The notes: generated by a model from the letters alone, not told the origin. DNA of 8,844 bases from Clostridia bacterium (GCA_017462145.1 JAFTRT010000067.1:1-8844), one strand, 5' to 3'; positions 1 to 6,924 are shown, counted from the stretch's first letter. Numbers and translations: made by a program.

Positions 1-183
1 AAAGAATTTGAAAACTTGGTAAGAGGTAAGGTTGGATAATTGCCCACCGATATTTCACCCGTTAAGTTCATAAGTGAACATAAAACAGGAAAAAAAAGAG
101 GCGATCCTACATACTTCGAGCATTATGTGGAATTTTTAAAAGATACTGCTTCTATTTTGGTTGAATATAAAGGCGATATTTAA
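1..183 (+). pseudogene. Broken coding remnant, unidentified
   Basis: Frame 1 is open from the window edge except for one TAA at 37-39. Before the stop it reads a 12-residue tail (ending LVRGKVG). After it, 47 further codons run to a TAA at 181-183, with protein-like composition (for example RGDPTYFEHYVEFLKD). The other two plus frames close within the first 25 bases, so frame 1 is the only candidate continuation of an upstream gene. A TTG at 40 could start a 47-residue product, but the nearest purine-rich stretch (agaggt, 22-27) is too far away to be convincing. I do not recognise a family. It may be the 3' end of a decayed mobile-element gene, given the A+T-rich setting and the repeat just downstream, but that is inference. 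It could also be two unrelated short pieces. Confidence 0.3.
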
Positions 184-190
184 AATTCAC

Positions 191-209
191 TGGCAACATT
201 ATGGCAACA
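191..209 (+). repeat. TGGCAACA direct repeat, 11-bp period
   Basis: TGGCAACA occurs at 191-198 and again at 202-209, one helical turn apart, eight bases after the stop of the left-edge remnant. Paired short repeats at one-turn spacing suit protein binding, such as arm sites of a tyrosine recombinase near the end of an integrative element. That role is inference: no integrase is visible and no second copy marking an attachment site is seen. Confidence 0.35.
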
Positions 210-377
210 AAAAATCTGATAGCCAATGGGTTATGGATAATACGAATAACTGAAATAATCTTAGCCAAATTATCTAAACGAAATTGTTTAGGTTAAGAAA
301 GTTAGGAGCGAGTGGGAATGATTTGAGCATAGCTCGAGTCAACTGTGATCGTTTGGCAGAAATGCGTATATCATAAC

Positions 378-489
378 ATTTGGCGAAGCAAAATTCATAA
401 CTCTAAACTCATAACGTACCGTCCTCCATCTGCGAAACGAGTGACCGGTTATGATACGCTTTGCGTGTTTATGATTGGCTTCGCCAAAT
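378..489. repeat. 112-bp imperfect palindrome (REP/MITE-like)
   Basis: The ends are a perfect 12-bp inverted repeat, ATTTGGCGAAGC at 378-389 and GCTTCGCCAAAT at 478-489. Nested pairs share nearly the same centre (about 433): TCATAA 395-400 with TTATGA 469-474, TCATAAC 409-415 with GTTATGA 448-454, and CCG 419-421 with CGG 446-448. TCATAAC also occurs directly at 371-377. The whole segment could fold into one long hairpin. No transposase or target-site duplication is evident, so a non-autonomous palindromic repeat is the best description. Confidence 0.55.
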
Positions 490-608
490 TTGAAGTTACA
501 GGAGTTTGCTATGTCGGACGGCTGACCTATCCGGGAGTCGTTGACCGAACAATAGTGGAAACCGTGTCGTATGATTGCGGTTTATACGATAATACCGAGG
601 TGTGATGT

Positions 609-1808
609 ATGAAGAATAACGTGTTGTCTTTTAGCGATACTTTGTATATTGCTGCTGTGGATTCTTTAGAGAGCGACAAGCAACTTGCAAATTATGTTTG
701 TGAGGGTCAGGACGATCAAGATGTGATCCAAGCTGCGGTAGACAGCATTGCCTTTGAGAAGAACGGTGAAATCAGAGGGATCCGAATTGTTTTGCTTCCC
801 GGAAACTACTACATTTCTGCATTTCCCCGAGAAAACAAAAACGGTCGTGTGGCGGTCATGATTGGAAATGCCACCAACCGTTTCACCCATATCGGCATTT
901 TGATCACCGGATCCGAGTATACAGAATCCACCGTGATCCATGTAACGCAGAGTGCCTATGATTCCGTAAAGGGTGACGAAAGCTGTTCTGTATTTGGCTG
1001 TGCCTCCGGCTCCGATATCAACTGGAACCATCATGTTTTTGCGCATTTGTACGTTACCGTTCCGGACGACCAAAAGAATATCATCTGCTTTGACGGTCGG
1101 TATATGGGGTCCATGGGTCTGCGCCGATGCAAATGCCTTTGTGAAACGAGAGGAAGCTGGGGGGATGTCAAAGCCACACTGCCGGTGGAAGGCTTTGTGG
1201 CATTCATGGGAACATACGGCTCCAATAATAGTTGGGAGCAAAAATGGGAAAACTGTCAGGCGGAAGGCTTTGGTCAAGGCTTTGCCATCGGCAGCGAGCA
1301 TCTTTTGTTGCAGAAATGTGTTGCCGTATTCGGAAGGTATGGATTTACTTTTAATAATTATCCATGCGCATACGGCGTCGTCGCTCATCCTATCACAATG
1401 ATCTACTGCGGCGACGAGGCAAATGCAAATTTGTGGAAGTTTGCAAAAAACAAATACAAACAATGTGTAAAAGCATATAACATCAGCTTTGAGCGGGTTC
1501 CCGGTTGGATCCAGTTGGGCGGTCGATATACCGTTGAAGAAAATCCGGGGGATTATGTAGGTCATATTGATTATGTAGCCAATGATGGCTACGAAACGCC
1601 TAATCGTGTGGATATGCAGTTTTGGGAGGAAGGTTGCGGCATCAATTTTGAAACGGTCAACAATACCCACAAAAAACTTTGCACCACAGCGGAACGTCAA
1701 AGCTATTACCCACAACTGGGCCAAGAGCTATTTGACACGGATTTGCAAAAGAAGCTGATCTATACTGCAGACGGCTGGCGGGATATGATGGGCAATCCGG
1801 TATCCTAA
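609..1808 (+). CDS. Phage tail-spike-like parallel beta-helix protein
   Basis: A 399-residue protein with no signal peptide or membrane segment. Residues 35-70 (QDDQDVIQAAVDSI, then RIVLLPGNYYIS) match the opening of pectate-lyase-like beta-helix proteins, in which a computed set of indices is followed by an LLPG.Y.I strand. The middle is rich in short strands and Gly/Asn turns, as expected for right-handed beta-helix coils. The last 40 residues (TTAERQ, then LGQELFDTDLQKKLIYTADGWRD near 370-391) resemble the C-terminal tag of phage tail and host-specificity proteins, usually of the form G..FFDTTL.KPIWW.G..W.DA.G. The ATG at 609 is preceded by GAGGTG with six bases between. A strong terminator follows. 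It has 14 cysteines, which suggests cytoplasmic synthesis. It is probably a prophage-derived receptor-binding or carbohydrate-binding protein; enzymatic activity is not shown. A host beta-helix lyase remains possible. Confidence 0.6.
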   Translation: MKNNVLSFSDTLYIAAVDSLESDKQLANYVCEGQDDQDVIQAAVDSIAFEKNGEIRGIRIVLLPGNYYISAFPRENKNGRVAVMIGNATNRFTHIGILITGSEYTESTVIHVTQSAYDSVKGDESCSVFGCASGSDINWNHHVFAHLYVTVPDDQKNIICFDGRYMGSMGLRRCKCLCETRGSWGDVKATLPVEGFVAFMGTYGSNNSWEQKWENCQAEGFGQGFAIGSEHLLLQKCVAVFGRYGFTFNNYPCAYGVVAHPITMIYCGDEANANLWKFAKNKYKQCVKAYNISFERVPGWIQLGGRYTVEENPGDYVGHIDYVANDGYETPNRVDMQFWEEGCGINFETVNNTHKKLCTTAERQSYYPQLGQELFDTDLQKKLIYTADGWRDMMGNPVS

Positions 1809-1832
1809 AGACGATTCAATAAGATCGCAACC

Positions 1833-1880
1833 AAGAAAAATAGCCTTATGAAGATTCTTCATAAGGCTATTTTTCTTTTT
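1833..1880. terminator. Bidirectional intrinsic terminator, 21-bp perfect stem
   Basis: Arms 1833-1853 and 1857-1877 are perfectly complementary around a three-base loop (ATT), with a core of AGCCTTATGAAG. The T-rich tail on the plus side runs to 1882, and the A-rich left arm supplies a T-tract on the minus strand. It sits 25 bp past the stop of the beta-helix gene and about 50 bp past the stop of the convergent APC permease gene, so it can serve both. Confidence 0.93.
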
Positions 1881-1930
1881 TTGACCGAACACGGGCCGTG
1901 TGGGGGCAGACATGAGCGAAAACGGCTTTC

Positions 1931-3334
1931 TTATTCTTCCCACTCGCTTGTTACTTGCTTTCGATAAAAGATCAAGCCGATGATCAGGTCTGCGGCGAAT
2001 ACGGCCAGATAGATGAAGGCGGGGAAGGAGAAGCGTCCTGCTTCCGCGGCCTTACGGTAGGGGGCGATCCCGTGGGCATAAAAGGCCGAGAACGCCATAA
2101 AGGCCGAGGCAAGGATGGCAATGGAGGGAATGAGGGCATTTTTCCAAAACTGCTTTTTTCCTTCCTTCCAAATGAATACGGCAAAAATGGGAATATACAT
2201 GGCGTAGATGGTGATAATGGGCAGCTCGGAGGAATCAAATCCCAATACGCCCAACACGCCGCCAAGCTGAGATGCGTAGAAATAAAGATACCAAAAGCCG
2301 ATGAGCAACAGGCCGATCAATCCGGAATTAGTTGGCGTATTGGAGACGGGATCCAATGCGGACATTTTTTGGGGAGCAGGGCCTTGACCTCGGACGGCAA
2401 TGGAATACATTCCTCGGGTGGTGGCAAGCATCAGACCGTTGAGGGTGCCGAGGCAGGAGACGGCCACGAAAACATTGAGGATGGTACCCGCCACGTTGCC
2501 AAAGAGATTGGTAAATGCCACGGTGGAGCCGTGTTCCATCAGCGTTTCCACGGGGGCGGCTCCTGCCAATGCCACAAAATAAAGGATATAGATACTGATA
2601 ATGATGACGGCACCCACTGTCAAAGCAATGGGCAGATTGCGCTTGGGGTTGTGCAGCTCTGCGTTGATTGAGGTGGCAATGATCCATCCGTCGTAGGCAA
2701 AGGCTGCTGCCGCCACCGCCGCAAAAACGCCGGTGGAATCGGAATTGACGGTTGGAACCGAGAGATCGAAGGCGTGTGCGGTATTGCCGTTGATCAATCC
2801 GACGATCAAGCCGACGACCGCCATGATCACCAAGGGGGTGAGCTTGATCACCGTCGAACCGACTTGAAATTTGCCCGCCAAGCGAGGTGCGATCTGATTG
2901 ATGGCATAGAAAGCACAGATATAAAAAGCACCAAGGGCCATGCAAAGCCCTCCCGTTATGTCTGCGTTGGGGTTGAACAACACCAAGGTATATCGTGCGG
3001 AGACAAAGGCGAGCACCGATGTCAGGCTGGGATAATAGATGGTGGAAAGAAACCAGCCCATGAGATAGCCGTACCGTTGACCTACCACGGCCTCGGCATA
3101 GTCTACTACACCGTTGTTCCGCTCATACCGACCTGCCAGATTGGCAAAGGCCAAGGAACAGCTGATGAGGACGGTGCCGCCGATGATCCAAGCAAGAACA
3201 CCGATGAGCATATTTCCGCCGGTATATTTGAGAATATCCTGTGCCTTAAAAAAGACACCCGAGCCGATGACGATCCCTACCACCATGCAGATGGCGGTAA
3301 AAAGTCCGTATTTTCGTTCCAGTTTTTGCTTCAT
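1931..3334 (-). CDS. APC-family amino-acid permease
   Basis: An integral membrane protein of 467 residues with about twelve hydrophobic segments. The first helix carries the family motif GIVIGSGVF (residues 20-28), which binds the amino-acid carboxylate in APC transporters. Residues 212-238 (FAYDGWIIATSINAELHNP onward) hold helix 6 and the amphipathic E-x-x-NP-x-R-x-LP loop typical of the LAT/SteT-like branch. It likely moves neutral amino acids across the cytoplasmic membrane, by exchange or proton coupling; the substrate cannot be read from sequence. I chose the ATG at 3334 because GGGAGA lies just upstream and because the predicted promoter places the transcript start near 3366, leaving almost no leader for an ATG at 3358. 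It is a single-gene unit, divergent from the TM2-like gene and convergent with the beta-helix gene. Confidence 0.9.
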   Translation of the reverse strand: MKQKLERKYGLFTAICMVVGIVIGSGVFFKAQDILKYTGGNMLIGVLAWIIGGTVLISCSLAFANLAGRYERNNGVVDYAEAVVGQRYGYLMGWFLSTIYYPSLTSVLAFVSARYTLVLFNPNADITGGLCMALGAFYICAFYAINQIAPRLAGKFQVGSTVIKLTPLVIMAVVGLIVGLINGNTAHAFDLSVPTVNSDSTGVFAAVAAAAFAYDGWIIATSINAELHNPKRNLPIALTVGAVIIISIYILYFVALAGAAPVETLMEHGSTVAFTNLFGNVAGTILNVFVAVSCLGTLNGLMLATTRGMYSIAVRGQGPAPQKMSALDPVSNTPTNSGLIGLLLIGFWYLYFYASQLGGVLGVLGFDSSELPIITIYAMYIPIFAVFIWKEGKKQFWKNALIPSIAILASAFMAFSAFYAHGIAPYRKAAEAGRFSFPAFIYLAVFAADLIIGLIFYRKQVTSEWEE

Positions 3335-3372
3335 GAAGTCTCCCGAGATTGGTTTCAAATGATGGTAATATT

Positions 3373-3401
3373 ATTATATCATGGGATATATAAAAAAGCA
3401 A
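3373..3401 (-). promoter_or_regulatory. Sigma-A promoter of the APC permease
   Basis: On the minus strand, TTGCTT (3401-3396) and TATAAT (3378-3373) are separated by 17 bp. Transcription would start near 3366, giving a leader of about 30 bases before the ATG at 3334. It is arranged back to back with the promoter of the TM2-like gene. Confidence 0.7.
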
Positions 3402-3441
3402 CGAAAAAAGGGAGCACGATCACAAAAAAACGTAATAAGTA

Positions 3442-3470
3442 TTGACATTTTGTTGATTTTGGTGTACAAT
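3442..3470 (+). promoter_or_regulatory. Near-consensus sigma-A promoter of the TM2-like gene
   Basis: TTGACA (3442-3447) and TACAAT (3465-3470) are separated by exactly 17 bp, one mismatch from full consensus. Transcription would begin near 3477, and the ribosome binding site GGAGG is at 3491-3495. It is one of the two strongest promoters in the window. Confidence 0.85.
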
Positions 3471-3504
3471 AATACTGTAAATCTTTTAACGGAGGTATTT
3501 TACA

Positions 3505-3729
3505 ATGGCAGAATTCAGAAAGACTCTCAGCGGACTTCCTTGGATTGTGAAGATTTTGTTGGTTGTCGTTTATGACATTTACGGTGCACTGTACCGTATC
3601 AGCAAGGGTGACGCAGTGGGGATCGTCGTGGGCGTTTTGCAGCTCGTAACGGGTAACTTCTTCGGCATCTTTTGGTTGATCGACCTCATTACGGTCATTG
3701 TCAAGAAAGAAGTTACGATTTTGGCGTGA
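3505..3729 (+). CDS. Small TM2-like membrane protein
   Basis: A 74-residue protein with two hydrophobic segments, about residues 11-32 and 37-66, and a basic K-K at 67-68. The second half, GVLQLVTGNFFGIFWLIDLI (residues 43-62), closely follows the second helix of TM2-domain proteins (G..LL..G..GIWWLIDLI). The first half, GALYRISKG (27-35), aligns loosely with the GxHRFYLGK turn of that family but lacks its usual aromatic and histidine residues. TM2 proteins have no general biochemical function assigned. The start is secure: GGAGG at 3491-3495 lies nine bases before the ATG. The gene has its own promoter and terminator, so it is monocistronic and probably well expressed. A Pmp3-like stress peptide is an alternative but fits less well. 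Confidence 0.8.
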   Translation: MAEFRKTLSGLPWIVKILLVVVYDIYGALYRISKGDAVGIVVGVLQLVTGNFFGIFWLIDLITVIVKKEVTILA

Positions 3730-3735
3730 CTACAT

Positions 3736-3766
3736 AAAAAGGTGGTGCATAGCACCGCCTTTTTTC
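3736..3766 (+). terminator. Intrinsic terminator after the TM2-like gene
   Basis: GGTGGTGC (3741-3748) pairs with GCACCGCC (3752-3759) around an ATA loop, with one G-U wobble, flanked by five A's and followed by a T-tract from 3760. It begins seven bases past the stop codon. Confidence 0.9.
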
Positions 3767-3805
3767 TTTTGCTTTGAAAAAGTTTTTTGATGCCATGGAA
3801 AGCTC

Positions 3806-3834
3806 TTGCAAAAAATGCGGTTTTGTGTTATAAT
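3806..3834 (+). promoter_or_regulatory. Sigma-A promoter of the NCS2 purine permease
   Basis: TTGCAA (3806-3811) and TATAAT (3829-3834) are separated by 17 bp. The predicted start near 3841 gives a leader of about 95 bases. This rules out translation from the upstream in-frame ATG at 3790, which would precede the transcript. Confidence 0.8.
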
Positions 3835-3845
3835 AGCCGTAATCA

Positions 3846-3895
3846 AGACGAGCTTTGTCAAACCGTGGGTTGTTGCGGCAAAGCCGATCTCGTTT
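3846..3895 (+). promoter_or_regulatory. Structured leader of the NCS2 permease
   Basis: The 5' leader can form a long hairpin. Bases 3846-3852 pair with 3889-3895 (seven pairs, one wobble), CTTTG at 3853-3857 pairs with CAAAG at 3879-3883, a short bulge lies at 3884-3888, and an apical AACC/GGTT hairpin sits at 3861-3864 with 3868-3871. The ribosome binding site (3924-3930) lies outside it. It lacks the conserved three-way-junction bases of the purine riboswitch, and I recognise no other known class. A regulatory RNA is possible; a chance fold is also possible. Confidence 0.4.
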
Positions 3896-3936
3896 CCGTG
3901 CAGAGAGCAGGAAGGGAACAAGCAAAGGAGACCTAC

Positions 3937-5346
3937 ATGGAGCGTTTTTTTAAGCTAAAGGAGCGAGGAACCTCGGTCAAAACCGAATTTATCGCAGGAA
4001 TGACGACCTTTTTCGCCATGGTTTATATTTTGATGGTGAATGCCAATATGTTTGCCGATCCCTTTGGTGACGGTTCCAATCCCCTTGGCGTTTCCTACGG
4101 TGCCGTTTACATTGCCACGGCGATTTCTGCGGTGGTGGGTACGGTGCTGGCAGGACTGCTTTCCAATCTTCCTTTGGCACAGGCCAGCGGCATGGGCTTG
4201 AATGCATTTTTTGTTTATACTGCCTGTATCGGCTTTGGGCTGACCTATGCCAACGCCTTGGTTTTGGTTTTGATCGAGGGAGTTGCCTTTATTTTGCTGA
4301 CGGTCACGGGGCTTCGGAAAAAGATTTTCGATGCACTGCCGCACGCTGTTTTGGTGGCCATTCCGTCGGGCATTGGACTGTTTATCGTACTGCTGGGGCT
4401 GCAAAATGCGGGGATTGTCGTGCCGGATGCCTCCACGGCGGTGGATCTGGCCTCCTTCAATCTGCTTACCAGAAGCTGGGGAGACATCATGCCCATGGTG
4501 GTTGCCCTTTGTACGTTGCTGGCAATTGTGATCATGGCACATAAAAAGATCCGAGGATCGGTGCTTATCGGTATCGTGGGCGGCATGGCACTGTATTATC
4601 TGCTGGGTCTGACAGTGGAGGGCTTTTATGCCAATTTGGATCTGAAGCTCATCAGCCCCGTTGAGGCTTTTCGGGACTTTGGTACACAATCTCTGTTTGC
4701 GGTGTTCAAGGACGGCTTTGATTTCTCTTCTTATATTGAGAAAAACGGAGCGGCCAATCTTGCCCTGACCATTGCCACGACCGCCTTGGCCTTTTGCTTG
4801 GTGGATATGTTTGATACCCTCGGTACGCTGTATGCGGCTTGCGAGCGAGCCGATCTGTTGGACGAAAAGGGCGAACCCCTCAACATGAATCGAGGCATGC
4901 TTTCGGATGCCATTGCTACCACGACGGGAGCGATTTGCGGTACCTCTACCGTGACCACCTTCAGCGAGGTGAATGCCGGCGTAGCTGCCGGAGGACGAAC
5001 GGGTCTGACCTCGGTCTTTTGCGGTTTGTTTTTCTTCATCGCCATGTTTCTCAGCCCCATTGCACAGTTAGTGCCGGGCTGTGCCACCGCAGCGGCCTTG
5101 ATCTACGTGGGAATCTTGATGATGGCCTCCATTAAAAATATTGATTGGAATGATTTTCGGATTGCCGTTCCCGCATTTCTCACCCTTTCCATGATGCCCT
5201 TTACCTACAATATTTCCTACGGAATTGCCTTTGGTCTGATCTCCTATATCGTCATCAGCGTATTTTGCGGTGATATCAAAAAGATCAAGGTGAGCTCCTG
5301 GGTGATCGCTCTTCTGTTTGTGACAATGCTCTTGCTGACCCATTGA
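3937..5346 (+). CDS. NCS2-family purine permease (AzgA/PbuG-like)
   Basis: A 469-residue polytopic membrane protein of normal family length. Early helices carry FIAGMTTFFAMVYILMVNANM (around residues 18-38) and QASGMGLNAFF (82-92), both signatures of the AzgA/PbuG/PbuO guanine-hypoxanthine-adenine branch. The half-helix motifs LVDMFDTLGTL (288-298) and TSTVTTFSEVNAGV (336-349), followed by AAGGRTGLTS, form the nucleobase site. It would import a purine base with protons for salvage. The ATG at 3937 has AAAGGAG six bases upstream and follows the promoter at 3806-3834. The family usually reads TTFVESSAGV where this protein has TTFSEVNAGV. The glutamate (E344) is kept but the next residues are V-N rather than S-S or S-A, so the exact substrate is uncertain. 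Single-gene unit. Confidence 0.9.
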   Translation: MERFFKLKERGTSVKTEFIAGMTTFFAMVYILMVNANMFADPFGDGSNPLGVSYGAVYIATAISAVVGTVLAGLLSNLPLAQASGMGLNAFFVYTACIGFGLTYANALVLVLIEGVAFILLTVTGLRKKIFDALPHAVLVAIPSGIGLFIVLLGLQNAGIVVPDASTAVDLASFNLLTRSWGDIMPMVVALCTLLAIVIMAHKKIRGSVLIGIVGGMALYYLLGLTVEGFYANLDLKLISPVEAFRDFGTQSLFAVFKDGFDFSSYIEKNGAANLALTIATTALAFCLVDMFDTLGTLYAACERADLLDEKGEPLNMNRGMLSDAIATTTGAICGTSTVTTFSEVNAGVAAGGRTGLTSVFCGLFFFIAMFLSPIAQLVPGCATAAALIYVGILMMASIKNIDWNDFRIAVPAFLTLSMMPFTYNISYGIAFGLISYIVISVFCGDIKKIKVSSWVIALLFVTMLLLTH

Positions 5347-5366
5347 CCGAAGACAGTTCGGACGAC

Positions 5367-5401
5367 AAAAGCACCGTTTCTTTGCGAAACGGTGCTTTTT
5401 G
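5367..5401. terminator. Shared terminator, 14-bp perfect stem
   Basis: Arms 5367-5380 and 5386-5399 (core GCACCGTTTC / GAAACGGTGC) pair perfectly around a five-base loop, with T's at the plus-side end. It lies about 20 bp past the permease stop and 10 bp past the stop of the convergent arabinofuranosidase gene, so it can serve both. The T-tract is shorter on the minus side. Confidence 0.88.
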
Positions 5402-5409
5402 ATGTGCGG

Positions 5410-6924
5410 TTAACGAAGCACGATGACGTTCACCGAATGAGGAGGCAGAACCACGGTAGTCGTATAAGGCGTCCAGTCGGAGGCGGTAACACCAACCTCG
5501 GTGTGGCCTACGTCATTATAGGAATCGGTGGTGGGGCCGTTGAGTACGTGGTGTCGCATCTGCGTGGGGGCACCGTCCAACAGGCGGAGATCCAAGGTGA
5601 TTTCTTTCGTGGCATCCTTGTTGACGGCAGCAATGGCGTATTCGCCGTTTTCATAGGTGACCACCAGATCAACGGTATCGACCGTCTTTTGCTTGTTTCC
5701 GTCCATGCCGCAGAGGGTGGGAACGCCTTCCGACCAAATCTTCAGTACCGTGCTCTTCAGCAGGTTGGCGTACAGCTCAAATACGAAGAAGGTGGGGCGG
5801 AGAACGATGCCGTCCTCGTAGGTGTAGATGGCACCTCTCGTATTGACCACAGGGGCGAAGCAGGCCATGCCAACGATATCGCAATTGCGCAGACACAGAT
5901 GGAGGAAGGTGGCAGCAAAGACGGCATCCGCCATGGTATAGTTGCGATTGACATCGTTCTTGTCTCTGGCGCCGATGACCTCGTTTTGATAGAATTCCTC
6001 GTCCTCATTCCGCTTGGGCGCACGGTTGTGAATGTCCATCACGTTGGGGTGATACCAGCCCTTCAGATTCCATTCGTCAAAGGAGATTTTGATTCGCTTT
6101 TCCAAGCCAAGGGAGACCAGATGGGCTCGTGCTCCATCGATGCAACGGCTGATGTCGGTTCCGGTACGGAGCATCAAGGTATTGTAATCGGGGAAGGTCA
6201 ATCCGTCGGAAGCGGGCCATGACCAATAGCCGTGCAGAGAGATCCAGTCCAAAAACTCCCCTGCGGTGCGGAGCAGATTCAAATTCCAATCCAAGCTTCC
6301 GATGGAGGCGGCAGAAAGCTCCAGCGTGGGATCGACACGGAGCATCATTTTGGCCGATTCCCGGACGAGCCGACCCCATTCGGTGGCATCCTTGGATCCC
6401 ATTTCATGTTTGCCCCAGTTTTCGTTTCCGATGCTCCAGTATTTGATCTTATGGGGCTCCGGATAGCCGTTGGCGATCCGCTCCTTGGCAAAGGGACCCA
6501 TGTTCTTCAAATTGCAGTACTCCACCCAGTTGCTCATTTGTTCGGGGGTTCCCGTACCTGCATTGGTGCAGATGTAGGGGGCACAATCCAGTTTGCGGCA
6601 GAGCTTGATAAATTCGTCGGTTCCAAACTCGTTGGATTCTTCCACTCGCCAAGCCTTGTCATAGGTGGGGATTCGCTCCTTGCCTACGCCAAAATGCCAA
6701 TCGTAAGCCGATACGTAGCAGCCGCCCGGCCAACGGATGATCGGGGGCTTGATGCGGCGCAGAGCATCCAGCACGTCGGTGCGGAAGCCGTCCTCATCGG
6801 AAAATTTGGAGGTGGGATCGTAAACGCCTCCGTAGATCTGACGATGAAAATGCTCTAAAAAATGTCCGTAAATCATTTTATCGGCTTGACCGATTCTGTT
6901 TTTTTGACTGAATGTGATTTTCAT
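5410..6924 (-). CDS. GH51 alpha-L-arabinofuranosidase
   Basis: A 504-residue enzyme of normal length for family GH51. It has the (beta/alpha)8 barrel followed by a C-terminal beta domain (about 400-504). Signatures in order are GHFLEHFHRQIYGGVYDP (20-37), RWPGGCY (64-70), IGNENWG with the acid/base Glu168, and ISFDEWN with the nucleophile Glu284. It removes terminal alpha-L-arabinofuranosyl groups with retention of configuration. There is no signal peptide, so it acts in the cytoplasm on imported arabino- or arabinoxylo-oligosaccharides. The ATG at 6924 is chosen: GAGAGG lies about seven bases upstream, whereas extending eight codons back reaches only a TTG without a binding site. It is divergent from an AraC-type regulator, the usual arrangement for a locally controlled sugar gene. 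No dedicated sugar transporter lies in the window. The symbol abfA would fit but is not asserted. Confidence 0.96.
   Translation of the reverse strand: MKITFSQKNRIGQADKMIYGHFLEHFHRQIYGGVYDPTSKFSDEDGFRTDVLDALRRIKPPIIRWPGGCYVSAYDWHFGVGKERIPTYDKAWRVEESNEFGTDEFIKLCRKLDCAPYICTNAGTGTPEQMSNWVEYCNLKNMGPFAKERIANGYPEPHKIKYWSIGNENWGKHEMGSKDATEWGRLVRESAKMMLRVDPTLELSAASIGSLDWNLNLLRTAGEFLDWISLHGYWSWPASDGLTFPDYNTLMLRTGTDISRCIDGARAHLVSLGLEKRIKISFDEWNLKGWYHPNVMDIHNRAPKRNEDEEFYQNEVIGARDKNDVNRNYTMADAVFAATFLHLCLRNCDIVGMACFAPVVNTRGAIYTYEDGIVLRPTFFVFELYANLLKSTVLKIWSEGVPTLCGMDGNKQKTVDTVDLVVTYENGEYAIAAVNKDATKEITLDLRLLDGAPTQMRHHVLNGPTTDSYNDVGHTEVGVTASDWTPYTTTVVLPPHSVNVIVLR

Larger units (their letters stand above)
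184..608. other. A+T-rich intergenic stretch, no convincing gene
   Basis: About 425 bases separate the remnant at the left edge from the beta-helix gene. It holds a TGGCAACA direct repeat (191-209), a small hairpin ctaaac/gtttag (274-279 with 286-291), a 112-bp imperfect palindrome (378-489) and the ribosome binding site GAGGTG (597-602) of the next gene. A GTG-started open frame of 86 codons (345-605) crosses the palindrome but has no ribosome binding site and odd composition, so I do not call it. I found no clear sigma-A promoter and no tRNA-like fold. Confidence 0.6.

Noticed and set aside
378..489. Integron attC-type recombination site
   Set aside because: Symmetry is similar in scale, but the RYYYAAC/GTRRRRY core boxes are not present at the ends and no integron integrase is visible.
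345..605. 86-codon GTG-started open frame upstream of the beta-helix gene
   Set aside because: No ribosome binding site, unusual composition, and it runs across the 112-bp palindrome; kept only as a finding about the in-frame TGA.
666..1724. 352-codon open frame on the minus strand
   Set aside because: Lies entirely opposite the beta-helix gene, which has a ribosome binding site and family motifs; the minus frame has neither.
609..1808. Diversity-generating retroelement target
   Set aside because: No reverse transcriptase, no template repeat and no adenine-biased variable segment at the 3' end of the gene.
1955..2671. Long plus-strand open frame opposite the APC permease
   Set aside because: Its translation is charged, Gly/His-rich and unlike a folded family, while the minus strand encodes a clear twelve-helix permease.
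3787..3936. N-terminal extension of the purine permease from an upstream in-frame start
   Set aside because: The extension covers the -35 and -10 boxes, and the ATG at 3937 has AAAGGAG at good spacing plus the usual family N-terminus.
3841..3936. Classical purine riboswitch
   Set aside because: The conserved junction and loop bases of the purine aptamer are not present; only a long hairpin can be drawn.
5392..6222. 276-codon plus-strand open frame
   Set aside because: Mirror of the GH51 gene, whose catalytic motifs are intact on the minus strand.
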